From: Defluviimonas salinarum
GTDB lineage: Bacteria > Pseudomonadota > Alphaproteobacteria > Rhodobacterales > Rhodobacteraceae
Direction: 5' to 3'
NCBI RefSeq assembly: GCF_026013545.1
Contig: NZ_JAPDOG010000011.1
Location: forward strand, 1 to 64,000
DNA length: 64,000 bases
Made by a program: the position numbers and the translations under genes. The notes beneath the pieces are model-generated. The model ran no database searches. It was not told where the DNA came from and worked only from the letters and a program-made list of their open reading frames with translations. Positions 1 to 8,030 of this stretch are shown here, in pieces (the first letter of the stretch is position 1; the number at the start of each line of letters is the position of its first letter).

Positions 1-79
1 GAGGATTGGGCTCAAGCCCCCTGCGAAGCGTCAACTCGACTCGCTCCGGAGCGGCTCGATGCCGCCGCGGAGCGACCGG

Positions 80-116
80 AAATCCCCGTCTCTTCAGGGC
101 GGGGAAGATGTTAACA
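80..116 (+). repeat. Right-end-like remnant of a TnpB-type element
   Basis: A small hairpin (CCCCG, loop, CGGGG at 84-104) is followed by GAAGATGTTAAC. The same arrangement recurs at 43793-43820, and in degraded form at 23540 and 24560. Hairpins of this kind with a CTTCAGGGCGGGG core are typical of the right ends and guide-RNA 3' ends of IS200/IS605/IS607 tnpB genes. No transposase is attached here, so I read it as a solo remnant. It supplies the apparent start codon of the following gene. Confidence 0.5.
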
Positions 117-875
117 ACCCTGATCGACGATAAATCCCTTGGTCGTGCCGATGCGCCCGAGACGCTTCTTGATTTCTGGCGTGGCGCCCTTGCGCGCCTG
201 GAAGATCACCCCAGCCTCGCGAACCCTGACATGAACCGGGAATTGGTCGCGAAAGGGTTCTGGCAGGACCCTGTCGCGATCCAGGTTCTCCTCTGCTCGC
301 GCGCCTCGCACGATGCCCTGGCCGGGTGCGAGGGCGCCCTCGGCGTCCATCTCGTCTCCACGCCAGACGGAGACCCCTTCGGGGACGATGCGGCTTTCGC
401 CCGCCAGTACCGGGTGCTCGCCGTCTCCGATAGGTCGGAATTCCTCTCGCTGACGGAAGATCTTGCCAAGGATGACGATTACCCCGAAATCCATCTTCAC
501 GAATACCTCAAATCCTACTTGAACACCGTCTTTCACGAGATTGCTCACGCGCTTCTCTTCGCAGAGAATGCTGCCCTCCTGCCGCCCTCGGAGATCGAGT
601 GCATGTCCAATGCGGGGGAGTTCGATCATGATGTCTTTGATTGCTCCACCGGCTACGGCATCCGCCCCCTCGCCATCGACGGCCAGGATATCTGGGCAGA
701 CGACATGGAGGAGGCCGCCGAACTGATGGAGATCCATGTCGAGGCTCTCGGACGCCAGTTCATGCGGCATGCGCTGACCGGCGACAGCGCCTTGGAGTGC
801 TTCCCGGAGGCTTTTGGGGTAGCCTCCGAACTCGAGCGGATCATCGCGAGGCGCGATGATCCGGACCTCGCATGA
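108..875 (+). CDS. HExxH-motif hypothetical protein, possible metallopeptidase
   Basis: 255 residues. The only recognisable motif is FHEIAHALLF, with H143-E144-x-x-H147, a zinc-metallopeptidase-type signature. Acidic residues follow in the C-terminal third but I cannot assign the third zinc ligand. There is no signal peptide, so a cytoplasmic protein is likely. The ATG at 108 lies inside a transposon right-end remnant, so the original N-terminus was probably replaced or the true start is uncertain. The reading frame stays open upstream to base 6. The stop overlaps the start of the acetyltransferase gene (ATGA), which suggests translational coupling. Function unknown; peptidase activity is inference from the motif. 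Confidence 0.6.
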   Translation: MLTTLIDDKSLGRADAPETLLDFWRGALARLEDHPSLANPDMNRELVAKGFWQDPVAIQVLLCSRASHDALAGCEGALGVHLVSTPDGDPFGDDAAFARQYRVLAVSDRSEFLSLTEDLAKDDDYPEIHLHEYLKSYLNTVFHEIAHALLFAENAALLPPSEIECMSNAGEFDHDVFDCSTGYGIRPLAIDGQDIWADDMEEAAELMEIHVEALGRQFMRHALTGDSALECFPEAFGVASELERIIARRDDPDLA

Positions 876-1423
876 CCGATCAGCTCGACGGACCACTCTC
901 CGAGGCCCTCGCGGCCTCCGGCTCCAGGCTTTTCCCGATGCGCGACCCGGCGACGGGCAACACGCTCATCATTGCCGACGAGGCCGGCCTTGCGGGCCGG
1001 ATCCGGGCGCTCGCGCTGGCCGAGGAGGACACCGTCAATCCCGCCTACGGCTTCACGCCGAAGCCCGGGCCGCTCGACCTCAGCCTCGTGGCGCTCTGCA
1101 GGGAAGGCCGCCCTCTCGGCCATATCTCGATCTCGGTCGAGCCGCCGCGAAAGGGAACCGGGGAGATCGGGCTCTGGATCTCAGGCGTCTTCGTCGATGC
1201 CGGCCATCGCGGCCAGGGGATCGGCCGGGCACTCGCCGAGGCGGCGGCCCACCTCGCGGGAGGGACGCTCGACCATATCCGCAGCGCGGATCCGGCACTT
1301 GCCGATGGCCTCTGGTGGTCCCCCGGCGGCGATGCCAATGATGGCGGCCAGGCGATCCTCGGCATCCTCGCCGCGGAACTGGAAACGCTGGAGCCTGACG
1401 CCGACGACGCGCCCTGTCCCTGA
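872..1423 (+). CDS. GNAT-family N-acetyltransferase
   Basis: 183 residues. The acetyl-CoA binding signature of the GNAT fold is visible around residues 106-122: a hydrophobic strand (GVFVDAG), then HRGQGIGRAL, matching the R/Q-x-x-G-x-G/A loop and following helix. Length is typical for a single-domain GNAT. The start overlaps the previous stop by ATGA and the next gene begins directly after its stop, so it sits in a three-gene operon with the HExxH protein and an unknown. The acceptor substrate cannot be told from sequence. Confidence 0.75.
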   Translation: MTDQLDGPLSEALAASGSRLFPMRDPATGNTLIIADEAGLAGRIRALALAEEDTVNPAYGFTPKPGPLDLSLVALCREGRPLGHISISVEPPRKGTGEIGLWISGVFVDAGHRGQGIGRALAEAAAHLAGGTLDHIRSADPALADGLWWSPGGDANDGGQAILGILAAELETLEPDADDAPCP

Positions 1424-2335
1424 ATGCAAACGCGACCAACAAGTGAGGATAACTTGAACATCTTCGAGCGGAACTATGGAACGGCCTGGAAGGACGGGGA
1501 CGGCCAGGTGGTGCTGCGCCCGCGGCGCACCGCGGACGGCGTGACGACCTTCGGCTGCGCCCTTCCCGGGCACGGTCTCGTCGCCTATGTCGACAATGGC
1601 CAGGTCGAAGACCTGACGATCTTCGACCTGGGAGAGGAGGACGACGGGGTTCTTGGCGCCCGGAATTTCGAGATCCGCGCCGATCTTGGTGCGCCGGTTT
1701 CCGGCACAGACTGGGCCTGGTATCTCCATTGCGCCGCCTGTGCCGACGGCATGGGGATCGGCGAGGTCGCGCGCTCCTGGATGGCGCTTCCGGTTGTCAT
1801 CGAAACCGGCGAGGGGACGATCCCGCTCTGCGAAGCGGCCGATCTCGCCGCCCTCGAAGGCTACCGGCAGGAGGCCGCGGACGATCTCGCCGCCATGGAC
1901 CGGTTGAGGGCAATCCCGCCGCTCGAGATCGGGCGCGTCTCGCGCCTGACCCTCATCGAGGCCCTGGCGGAACATATCGAGGATCTCCGCCACCTGGGGC
2001 TGCCGCCGGACCTGGCGCCGGCGGAGGGAGAGCGGCTGCTCGTTCTGGCCGGGCTCGAGGCGGGCCGCGAGCATGTCGCGGCCACGATCCGCATCGCGCG
2101 AGCACCGGCTTTCGATCCCGAAACCGGGGCGCTCCGCGGCCTCATCGAGATCCGCTCGGAGCCGGGGCGGCTGCCGGAGGGCGATCATACGCTCCAGCAT
2201 TTCCTGCGCGGGGTCCTGCCGCCGGAGCCACGGACCCAGGACATGGACGGGCCGATCCTCCTGGCGATCGAGAAAATCCACCGCCTGGGGATGATGCCTC
2301 CGGCCAGGGAGGACGATGCGGGTCCGGCACCGTGA
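1424..2335 (+). CDS. Hypothetical protein
   Basis: 303 residues from the ATG that directly abuts the previous stop. A TTG at 1454 has the better ribosome-binding site (GAGGA at 1444-1448) and may be the real start, giving 293 residues. I recognise no family. The protein is acidic, rich in Ala, Glu, Leu and Gly, with no signal peptide or membrane segment. Its N-terminal half looks beta-rich and its C-terminal half helical. Co-oriented and adjacent to the GNAT gene, so probably co-transcribed. Confidence 0.7.
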   Translation: MQTRPTSEDNLNIFERNYGTAWKDGDGQVVLRPRRTADGVTTFGCALPGHGLVAYVDNGQVEDLTIFDLGEEDDGVLGARNFEIRADLGAPVSGTDWAWYLHCAACADGMGIGEVARSWMALPVVIETGEGTIPLCEAADLAALEGYRQEAADDLAAMDRLRAIPPLEIGRVSRLTLIEALAEHIEDLRHLGLPPDLAPAEGERLLVLAGLEAGREHVAATIRIARAPAFDPETGALRGLIEIRSEPGRLPEGDHTLQHFLRGVLPPEPRTQDMDGPILLAIEKIHRLGMMPPAREDDAGPAP

Positions 2336-2438
2336 CGGCCGGCGTCCACAATTTCGGAGGGCGCGGCGCGGATCGGCGCTTCCCCCGCACCCGCAAACCT
2401 GCGAAAATGCGAAAATACGAACCGGGAGGCGCAGCTTC

Positions 2439-3299
2439 ATGATCGAGGCCATCGTCAGCGAGATCTCCACCGGCAGCCGGGTCTTCCGCCTGATCTCCGG
2501 CGACATCCATCTCCAGGTCGATCTCAGCCAGCCGAAGATCGCCTTCTTCACCCTCGCCATCGCCTCGGAGGACGGAAGCCCGGAATTCACCAATTTCGCG
2601 CGAAACCTGAAGGGTGGTCTGCCGCTCGAACTCTGCGACCTCCTCCATCATGCCGGAACGGAGCTTGACCTCGTCCTGGAGCATGACCCGGAGTCGGTCG
2701 ACCTCTTCCTGAAGACCCGCCTCACGCTGAAACTGCCCGAGGGCGACCTCGTCGTGCTCGCCGGATCCTCGCTCGACGAGGCGCTGAGCCTCGGCACCGC
2801 GATGGCCGCGTTCGCCCATGACGATCTTGGCGAGACCGGAGAGCTCATCCGGCTCGCGAGCGGGCGCTCCTGGCGGCGCATGGGGGGCTGGCCCGATCAC
2901 GCGACCGAAATCACCCGCCGTTACGGCCAGCTCCTCGATCTCGAGGCGATGGCGGAGGAGGGCGAGATCGTGCGTGGGCCCGAGCTCTTCAGCCTCCGTG
3001 ACACCGATGGTGCGCTCATGGGCATCCTCGTTTCCTGGGAGGGGGAGCCGGCGAGCCCGAGCCTGGTCGGCGAGGCCCTCGACCACTGCGATGCGGCGGG
3101 ACTCGACCTCGTCATGAACGGCGAGATGGCCTCCTACTTTCCGCTCTGGGCCGACATCGTTCCGGCAAGCGAGGAGATCGCGCCGGTGCTCGCGCACTAC
3201 GGGGTGCGGGTCCACGACATGATCCTGCGCGGACGCCTCCTGCAGGAGGTCGGGCTCGATCTCGTGCCGGTCAGCGTCCCGGCCGCGATGCTGTCCTGA
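2439..3299 (+). CDS. Hypothetical protein
   Basis: 286 residues; start chosen for the GGGAGG ribosome-binding site at 2424-2429. No family recognised. Soluble, acidic, with no membrane segment. The 103-bp upstream gap holds two tandem GCGAAAA elements (2401-2415), a motif that recurs beside promoters across the window, so this gene probably starts its own transcript. It converges on the minus-strand gene at 3345-4010. Confidence 0.7.
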   Translation: MIEAIVSEISTGSRVFRLISGDIHLQVDLSQPKIAFFTLAIASEDGSPEFTNFARNLKGGLPLELCDLLHHAGTELDLVLEHDPESVDLFLKTRLTLKLPEGDLVVLAGSSLDEALSLGTAMAAFAHDDLGETGELIRLASGRSWRRMGGWPDHATEITRRYGQLLDLEAMAEEGEIVRGPELFSLRDTDGALMGILVSWEGEPASPSLVGEALDHCDAAGLDLVMNGEMASYFPLWADIVPASEEIAPVLAHYGVRVHDMILRGRLLQEVGLDLVPVSVPAAMLS

Positions 3300-3344
3300 T
3301 CGGGTCCGCGCCTTGCGGCAGCGGTTAGAACCGTGCCGGCCGCA

Positions 3345-4010
3345 CTACATCGCGAAATGATAGTCGCTCTCGAACCGGCCCTCGATGACAGGAAGCGGAT
3401 GCCAGGATGCCGCGTTCTTCCGCGCGATCGCATGCTCGATCACCGGCCTGAACTCCCGCAGCCTGACCCGCAGCAACCCGCTCCCGGAATGGGCGCAGCG
3501 ATAGCCGTCATGGCGATCCAGGGACGATCCGTCGGTCAGCACGCCTGCCAGGCCCTCCTCGATGCGGGCAATCCGTCTCGCGGCGGTTTCGAAGTCCAGA
3601 CCCGCCTCGAGATGATGCGTCCGGATCGGGCCGCGGACGGTCTTCGAAACCGTGAAGAGCCGGAGGGCTTCGGCTTCGATGACCGCCATGACCGGAAGGG
3701 TGACCTCGCGCCTAGCCTCCGCGTCAGCCTCCCCGTCGAGAAAGGCGTTCCAGGCGTCCAGGTACGGAATGTCGCGATCCGCGGCGATCGGCTCTCCGAG
3801 CATGCCGGCGTCCCGCAGGACATCGAGATCATCGAGGATGGCCATGCGCACCTGCGCCATGCCATCTGCATCCCTGACGCTCCGGATGAAGTCGCGAACC
3901 GCAACATCGGCGCTCGCCCCGTGCATGAGGTCGAAGAACGAGGCCTCTCCTGACGGGGCAAGGCTCGTATAGACGTGCATCGGCTTTTTCGCGATGGTTC
4001 TGACAAGCAT
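3345..4010 (-). CDS. Hypothetical protein
   Basis: 221 residues, no recognised family, no membrane segment or signal peptide. An internal stretch is rich in Asp, Arg and Ala, and the C-terminus is aromatic/His-rich. Its promoter fits the shared TTTTTCGCA-N9-GATCCT pattern about 30 nt upstream. The gene is monocistronic between convergent and tandem neighbours. Function unknown. Confidence 0.65.
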   Translation of the reverse strand: MLVRTIAKKPMHVYTSLAPSGEASFFDLMHGASADVAVRDFIRSVRDADGMAQVRMAILDDLDVLRDAGMLGEPIAADRDIPYLDAWNAFLDGEADAEARREVTLPVMAVIEAEALRLFTVSKTVRGPIRTHHLEAGLDFETAARRIARIEEGLAGVLTDGSSLDRHDGYRCAHSGSGLLRVRLREFRPVIEHAIARKNAASWHPLPVIEGRFESDYHFAM

Positions 4011-4036
4011 TCCGACACCCCTTCCCGATCACGGTC

Positions 4037-4060
4037 AGGATCGGAGGGAATTGCGAAAAA
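4037..4060 (-). promoter_or_regulatory. TTTTTCGCA-type promoter of the 3345-4010 gene
   Basis: On the minus strand TTTTTCGCA (4060-4052) is followed by nine bases and GATCCT (4042-4037), 27 bp before the start codon. It matches the recurrent spacing seen at many starts in this window. No TTGACA-like -35 box is present at the usual distance. Confidence 0.55.
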
Positions 4061-4076
4061 CACAAACGGCTATAGC

Positions 4077-4367
4077 TTATTCTGGACCCGTTTCCGGACG
4101 CCTTCGGGCTGCAAGACCCCCTTCGCGCGGCCTGAGCCCGTCCGGGTCCACAATCCAGCCCTCCGGCGTCCGCGCGATCGAGGCCAACTCGCCATGTTGA
4201 CAAGTGAAGGCCGCGTCCGCCGCCGCGCCTCTCGACCTGTGGAAGTTGCTCGCCCGGTGTCCGCTCGGGCGCTGGCACCAGGAGCCGGTGCCGGCGCGGC
4301 AGGTGGGGCAGGGCACCGCCATCACCGGGTGGGCGTGGGCGGTGAAGTCGGGCGCCATCTCCGGCAT
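4077..4367 (-). CDS. Small CxxC zinc-ribbon-like protein
   Basis: 96 residues. It has a CPTC pair followed by WCQRPSGHRASNFHRSR, a conserved segment of small cysteine/histidine proteins frequent on alphaproteobacterial plasmids and prophages; two more Cys/His positions (TCQHGE) could complete a metal site. The start codon overlaps the stop of the upstream adenylosuccinate-synthetase-like gene (TGATG), so translation is coupled and the two probably work together. Metal or nucleic-acid binding is inference. Confidence 0.6.
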   Translation of the reverse strand: MPEMAPDFTAHAHPVMAVPCPTCRAGTGSWCQRPSGHRASNFHRSRGAAADAAFTCQHGELASIARTPEGWIVDPDGLRPREGGLAARRRPETGPE

Positions 4368-5809
4368 CAGGCCATCTCCGGGCCGAGGCCGTCCGGTTCG
4401 GGCCGCGCGGCCTCGATCCGGTCGGCCCGTTTCAGCCATGCCTCCTCGGAAACCGACAGCCCGTCGCCGCGCGCGGCGCGGGCCCGAAGCCGGGAGAGCG
4501 CGCGCTCGGCTTCTCGCCGGTCGATCTCCGCCTTGAGACGGATCTCGCGCTGTCGGCCGAAGGAGGGCTCATCGCCGAGGGCGAGCCCGGCCGTATTCCG
4601 TGTCGGGCCTTTCGAGAGAAGCCGCACCGGCAGCCCTGTCGCCGCCTCGACGGCGGTCGTGAGCGCGTCCGCCGTCACCTCGATCTCGCGTCCAGCCTCG
4701 ACGATCCTGGCGCAACCCCGGATCTGGTCGATGCAGGTCAGTCCGACTGCCGGTATCACGCGGATCCCGGATCCCTGCGCGAGCGCGATGTCGCGGGCGA
4801 TGATCGCACCGAGCCCGGTGACGTCGAGAGGTGCGAAACGCAGGGTTCCCTGCCAGGCATTTGGCGCGTTCGTGAGGTCGACCACCTCGGCCCAGGGCAG
4901 GCGGCCCGCGGCCATCGCTTCGGGAAGCTCGTGGGGCAGGGGGCCCGCGCCATGCCGGGTCGCGTAGGCGCGGGTCATGTAGAGGGGCCGGATCTCGCCG
5001 ATCCCGGCCTCCGCCGCGATCGCGAGCATGTTGCGGATCCCGGTATGGGACCGGGTGACATGCGGGAACTCGCCGAACTCCATGTCGAGGCGCAATCCCT
5101 GGGCGCCCTCGAAGATCACCGCGCCGTGGCGGCCGAGCGCCGCGTCATCGAGGAGATCGACTGCTGCGGCGAAGCAAGCGCAATCGGCGAGGAACGGCGC
5201 GACGAGATCGGTGCGGCCGAGAAGCACATCACGGAGCGGGCTCGCTCCGGCATCGAGGCCCAGCCTCGCGAGGCGGGCGGGCAGCCATTCGTCGCGGATC
5301 CGTTCGAGGCGGCTCCGGAGTCCGGGCCGTCGGATGTCGCCAGCGGTCAGGGCGAAACCGTTCTCGTGGCGCTCGATCGCCTCGCCGAAGCCGAGGCCGC
5401 AGGAACCGTGGCGCGCGCCGCCGCGGGCCATCTCGACGGCCTGGTTGATCGCCATGTCCCAGGGCGTGGTGACGATGGCGCGCGGGTCGATCGTGATCCG
5501 TGTCGGGCGGGCGCCAAGCGCATCGAGCGCGTCGATCTCGCGTCCGAGCATCATCGGATGGGCGACGAAGAAACGCGAGAGGTGGGACGCGGCCCCCGCG
5601 AAGCTGCCCGAGCCGACATGGTGAAAGACGTGGCGGCGGCCATCGGCGAGCGCGACGCCGTGACCCGCCTGGGCTCCGCCGTTGGAGCGCACGACGGTGA
5701 CCTCGCGGCCCTCGCCGGCGAGCCGCGCGGCCAGCGCGTCGGTGGCGAGCCCCTTGCCCTCGTCGCCCCAGCCCGCGCCGATGATGGCATGTGCCAAGAT
5801 CGCTGCCAT
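4367..5809 (-). CDS. Adenylosuccinate synthetase-like enzyme (PurA family paralogue)
   Basis: 480 residues, somewhat longer than housekeeping PurA (about 430). The family would join an amino acid to IMP or a similar base using GTP. Visible hallmarks: GWGDEGKG at residues 13-20 with the catalytic Asp16 and Lys19, the catalytic His50 in NGGAQAGHG, and the EGAQG...TRSHTG segment of the nucleotide site. The sequence is divergent elsewhere and carries an Arg/Glu-rich C-terminal extension. The Asp of GDEGKG is kept, unlike the phage PurZ (aminoadenine) branch. Start chosen for the AGGAGAGGA ribosome-binding site. Its neighbours (VWA, J-domain, NrtR-like genes) suggest a specialised pathway rather than purine supply. 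Family certain, substrate unknown. Confidence 0.82.
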   Translation of the reverse strand: MAAILAHAIIGAGWGDEGKGLATDALAARLAGEGREVTVVRSNGGAQAGHGVALADGRRHVFHHVGSGSFAGAASHLSRFFVAHPMMLGREIDALDALGARPTRITIDPRAIVTTPWDMAINQAVEMARGGARHGSCGLGFGEAIERHENGFALTAGDIRRPGLRSRLERIRDEWLPARLARLGLDAGASPLRDVLLGRTDLVAPFLADCACFAAAVDLLDDAALGRHGAVIFEGAQGLRLDMEFGEFPHVTRSHTGIRNMLAIAAEAGIGEIRPLYMTRAYATRHGAGPLPHELPEAMAAGRLPWAEVVDLTNAPNAWQGTLRFAPLDVTGLGAIIARDIALAQGSGIRVIPAVGLTCIDQIRGCARIVEAGREIEVTADALTTAVEAATGLPVRLLSKGPTRNTAGLALGDEPSFGRQREIRLKAEIDRREAERALSRLRARAARGDGLSVSEEAWLKRADRIEAARPEPDGLGPEMA

Positions 5810-5857
5810 TTCCGTTCCTCTCCTATTGCCACCGGCAGAGGCCGGCCCGACGAAAAC

Positions 5858-5879
5858 GAGGGGCGCTGCAGCGCCCCTC
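5858..5879 (-). terminator. Perfect GC-rich palindrome, terminator or attenuator
   Basis: A perfect 22-bp palindrome (GAGGGGCGCTG and its complement) lies between the VWA gene and the PurA-like gene. On the minus strand it is followed by GTTTTCG. It could end or dampen transcription from the VWA promoter before the PurA-like gene. Confidence 0.5.
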
Positions 5880-5889
5880 GCGGCAGGCC

Positions 5890-6807
5890 TCACAGCCGGC
5901 GGAGGCCGCGGGCCGCACCGGCCTTCGCCGGGACGCCCTTCAGCGCATTGGCCACGACAAGCGCGGTCGATCCGGACCAGCTCGCGGCGACATCGGCGGC
6001 GAGCGCGCCCTCGGTGACCTGGATGAGCGAGATCACGGTCTCGGCCAGCGCATCCACGTCCTCCAGAAGGATCGTCCGCTCCGGCAGGATCGGTTTCCAG
6101 GTCCTCAGGACGCTGTCGAGGCTGTGGCGGGCGTACCCCTCATTGGCGAGGACGATATGAAAGACCTCCCAGTTGCGCTGCGCCATCTCGACGCAGTCGC
6201 GGGCGGTGAGGTCGCGCTCCTGCCGGATGCCGAGAACGCGCGCAAGTTCGTCCCGGGTCACGCCGTCATGCACCGGCTCGTCGCCGATCGTGAAGAGATA
6301 GCCCTTGCGGGCGCGCTTTCCGGCGGCGTCGGTCGCGGTCTTCAGTGCGGCGAAGAGGTGCGCGAGGCAGTAGCTTTCGCCATGGTTTCCGCCGCCATTG
6401 CCCTCAAGCCAGAGTTCACGGGCCTGCTTGGCGACACGGATATCCGCCTCGAACTGGGTCACCTGCAGCGGCGCCCGATCGGTCTTCGCATCGCCGACGG
6501 CGGCGATCAGGATATGCGGGTCGGTGACCGGCTTGCGATCGTAGATGCCCGTTGCGAGCGTATTGAGCCCGTCCCGCATCAGCTTCTCGGCGATCATGCC
6601 CATCGAGCCGGTCACGTCCGAGGCGAGAATGATCGGCGTCGAGGCCGGGTTGTCGGCGCTGTCACGGCTCTCGCGCATCGCGATCTTGGCCGGGTCGAAT
6701 TCGGGTTTCATGCTGCGAGAGGTGAAGACCTGCGCCTGGCTTTTGCCGGTCACGTTCGAGTTGCTGTAACTTTGCCAATCGGCGGCGTCCCAACGTCCAT
6801 TGCCCAT
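5890..6807 (-). CDS. VWA-domain protein
   Basis: 305 residues. A von Willebrand A-type fold is indicated by the MIDAS motif DVTGS (Asp64, Thr66, Ser68), a central segment with HGESY, and a late TIGDEP loop that could supply the last metal ligand. The N-terminal 50 residues are polar and variable. No signal peptide, so a cytoplasmic, metal-dependent adaptor is likely. The start at 6807 has an AGGAGAG ribosome-binding site. An upstream in-frame ATG at 6870 lies beyond the promoter and is not credible. The promoter is overlapped by TTGCAACTTGCAA sequence shared with the NrtR-like gene. Similar VWA proteins accompany Ter systems; the partner here is unknown. Confidence 0.75.
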   Translation of the reverse strand: MGNGRWDAADWQSYSNSNVTGKSQAQVFTSRSMKPEFDPAKIAMRESRDSADNPASTPIILASDVTGSMGMIAEKLMRDGLNTLATGIYDRKPVTDPHILIAAVGDAKTDRAPLQVTQFEADIRVAKQARELWLEGNGGGNHGESYCLAHLFAALKTATDAAGKRARKGYLFTIGDEPVHDGVTRDELARVLGIRQERDLTARDCVEMAQRNWEVFHIVLANEGYARHSLDSVLRTWKPILPERTILLEDVDALAETVISLIQVTEGALAADVAASWSGSTALVVANALKGVPAKAGAARGLRRL

Positions 6808-6834
6808 GATGCTCTCCTGTGATGTCCTGGTCCG

Positions 6835-6868
6835 GATATAGCGTATCAAGTTGCAAGTTGCAAGATAC
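6835..6868 (-). promoter_or_regulatory. VWA-gene promoter with overlapping NrtR-type operator
   Basis: On the minus strand a -35 box TTGCAA (6863-6858), a 17-bp spacer and a -10 box TATATC (6840-6835) form a good sigma-70-type promoter. The -35 and spacer consist of tandem TTGCAAC units, sharing TTGCAAGTTGC with the operator at 7972-7987. GTATC/GATAC arms flank the block at 6843-6868. Binding here would block RNA polymerase. Confidence 0.6.
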
Positions 6869-6897
6869 ATTTTAATAACGAATACCGAAACCCGCCG

Positions 6898-7929
6898 TCA
6901 GGCATAGACGTCCTCGGCGGTGACCGCGTACTCCACGAAGCGGCGCGGTCCCCAGGCCTCCACCAGCGCCTTTTGCCACCCGGCATAGTCGCGCATCGCG
7001 TCACCGGCGGGCGGGAAGCTCAGCCAGGCCGCGATCGGCGCCGGGACGGTCCCGTCATGAAGCTGGCTGCCGGCGGCATCGCCGAGCGCCTCACGCACGG
7101 TGAGGCGCACCAGTTCGGCATCGGTGCGGGCGTCGGTCCCGGTTCCGGCGACCGCGAGGCGGGGCAGGGCATCGAGGCTTCGCGCCGGCAGCAGGTCGGG
7201 CCGCGTTCCCATCGGCACGGCGAAACACCAGCCTCCCGCAAGTCGCACCGAATGGGTCTTCGGGTTGACGAGCACCGTCTCGGGACCGATCGCGCCGTGA
7301 ACCTGGCCGTGCCATCCAAGCCAGGCCGCGATATTCATCAGGCCGGAGCAGAGCCACGCGGCGTGAACTGGCGGCATCGCGCCGGCGTGGGCGAGAAGGT
7401 CGGCGAGCAGGATTTCCTCGGGGTTGCGCTCGAGAATCGTGAGGCGGCCACCACTCTCGAGGGCCGTTTCTCGAAGGAGGCGCGGCAGAAACGGGCGCAT
7501 CTGCGCCTCCATCCCCGGATCGGCGAAACGGAAGCCGGCGATCGCCGCAACCTCCCGCGCCGCGAGATCCACGAGATCCGCGGGATAGACCGTCGCGATG
7601 GTCCGGGAACCGACGAGGATCTCGCCGTGATCGGCCGTGCGGCTTGCGCGCGGCGCGATCGCCAGATCATGTCCATCCGCGGTGCGCAGGGTCCGGCCCG
7701 CCGGACCCCGGCGGGGCTGCCCGGCCGCGCCGGAAACGGCCAGCGCGCGGTCGCGCAGGGTGACGAGATGGGCCATGACCCGGGTCGCTTCGGGCTCGGC
7801 GCAGATGTCGGGATGCCAGGCCGCGGCAAGGCGGTGGAAGGCGCGGCGGATCTCTCTCACGGAACCCGGAAAGAGCGTCGCTGCCGCGGCGGGCGTGGTG
7901 CCAAGGATATCTCTGGCAGTCAGGGTCAT
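6898..7929 (-). CDS. J-domain protein fused to a kinase-like (pseudokinase) domain
   Basis: 343 residues. The N-terminal 70 residues form a J domain with the HPD motif at His39-Pro40-Asp41, which would recruit a DnaK-type chaperone. From about residue 120 the pattern resembles a protein kinase: HGAIGPETVLV matches the catalytic loop with the catalytic Asp replaced by Ala. The metal-binding DFG is also absent (LAGGW), so a pseudokinase is likely. The start at 7929 has a GGAGGTGG site. It is divergent from the NrtR-like gene, and the intergenic operator overlaps its -35 box (TTGCAA, N17, CATGAT). It may deliver clients of the neighbouring VWA/PurA-like proteins to Hsp70; that is inference. Confidence 0.7.
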   Translation of the reverse strand: MTLTARDILGTTPAAAATLFPGSVREIRRAFHRLAAAWHPDICAEPEATRVMAHLVTLRDRALAVSGAAGQPRRGPAGRTLRTADGHDLAIAPRASRTADHGEILVGSRTIATVYPADLVDLAAREVAAIAGFRFADPGMEAQMRPFLPRLLRETALESGGRLTILERNPEEILLADLLAHAGAMPPVHAAWLCSGLMNIAAWLGWHGQVHGAIGPETVLVNPKTHSVRLAGGWCFAVPMGTRPDLLPARSLDALPRLAVAGTGTDARTDAELVRLTVREALGDAAGSQLHDGTVPAPIAAWLSFPPAGDAMRDYAGWQKALVEAWGPRRFVEYAVTAEDVYA

Positions 7930-7971
7930 CGCCACCTCCATTTTCGCAGACCAATCATGTCAGATTGATTT

Positions 7972-7987
7972 GTAACTTGCAAGTTGC
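7972..7987. promoter_or_regulatory. AACTTGCAAGTT operator between divergent promoters
   Basis: The perfect 12-bp palindrome AACTTGCAAGTT (7974-7985) overlaps the -35 boxes of both divergent promoters: TTGTAA, then TATTGA for the rightward Nudix gene, and TTGCAA with CATGAT for the leftward J-domain gene. The same core is found at the VWA promoter. Placement predicts repression, with autoregulation by the adjacent NrtR-like protein. Confidence 0.65.
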
Positions 7988-8030
7988 TCTTTATTGATCT
8001 AGCATGTCCGGGAATGCCAGGGAGCCCCTC

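Noticed and set aside
4367-5809. Phage-type PurZ (2-aminoadenine genome) enzyme
   Set aside because: The catalytic Asp of GDEGKG is kept, whereas PurZ changes it, and no DpoZ, MazZ or DatZ-like partner clusters with it. The HD protein at 22 kb is YfbR-like, far away, and not clearly DatZ.
5890-6870. Longer VWA protein starting at 6870
   Set aside because: The extra 21 codons lie in the operator and promoter, and the ribosome-binding site is at 6807.
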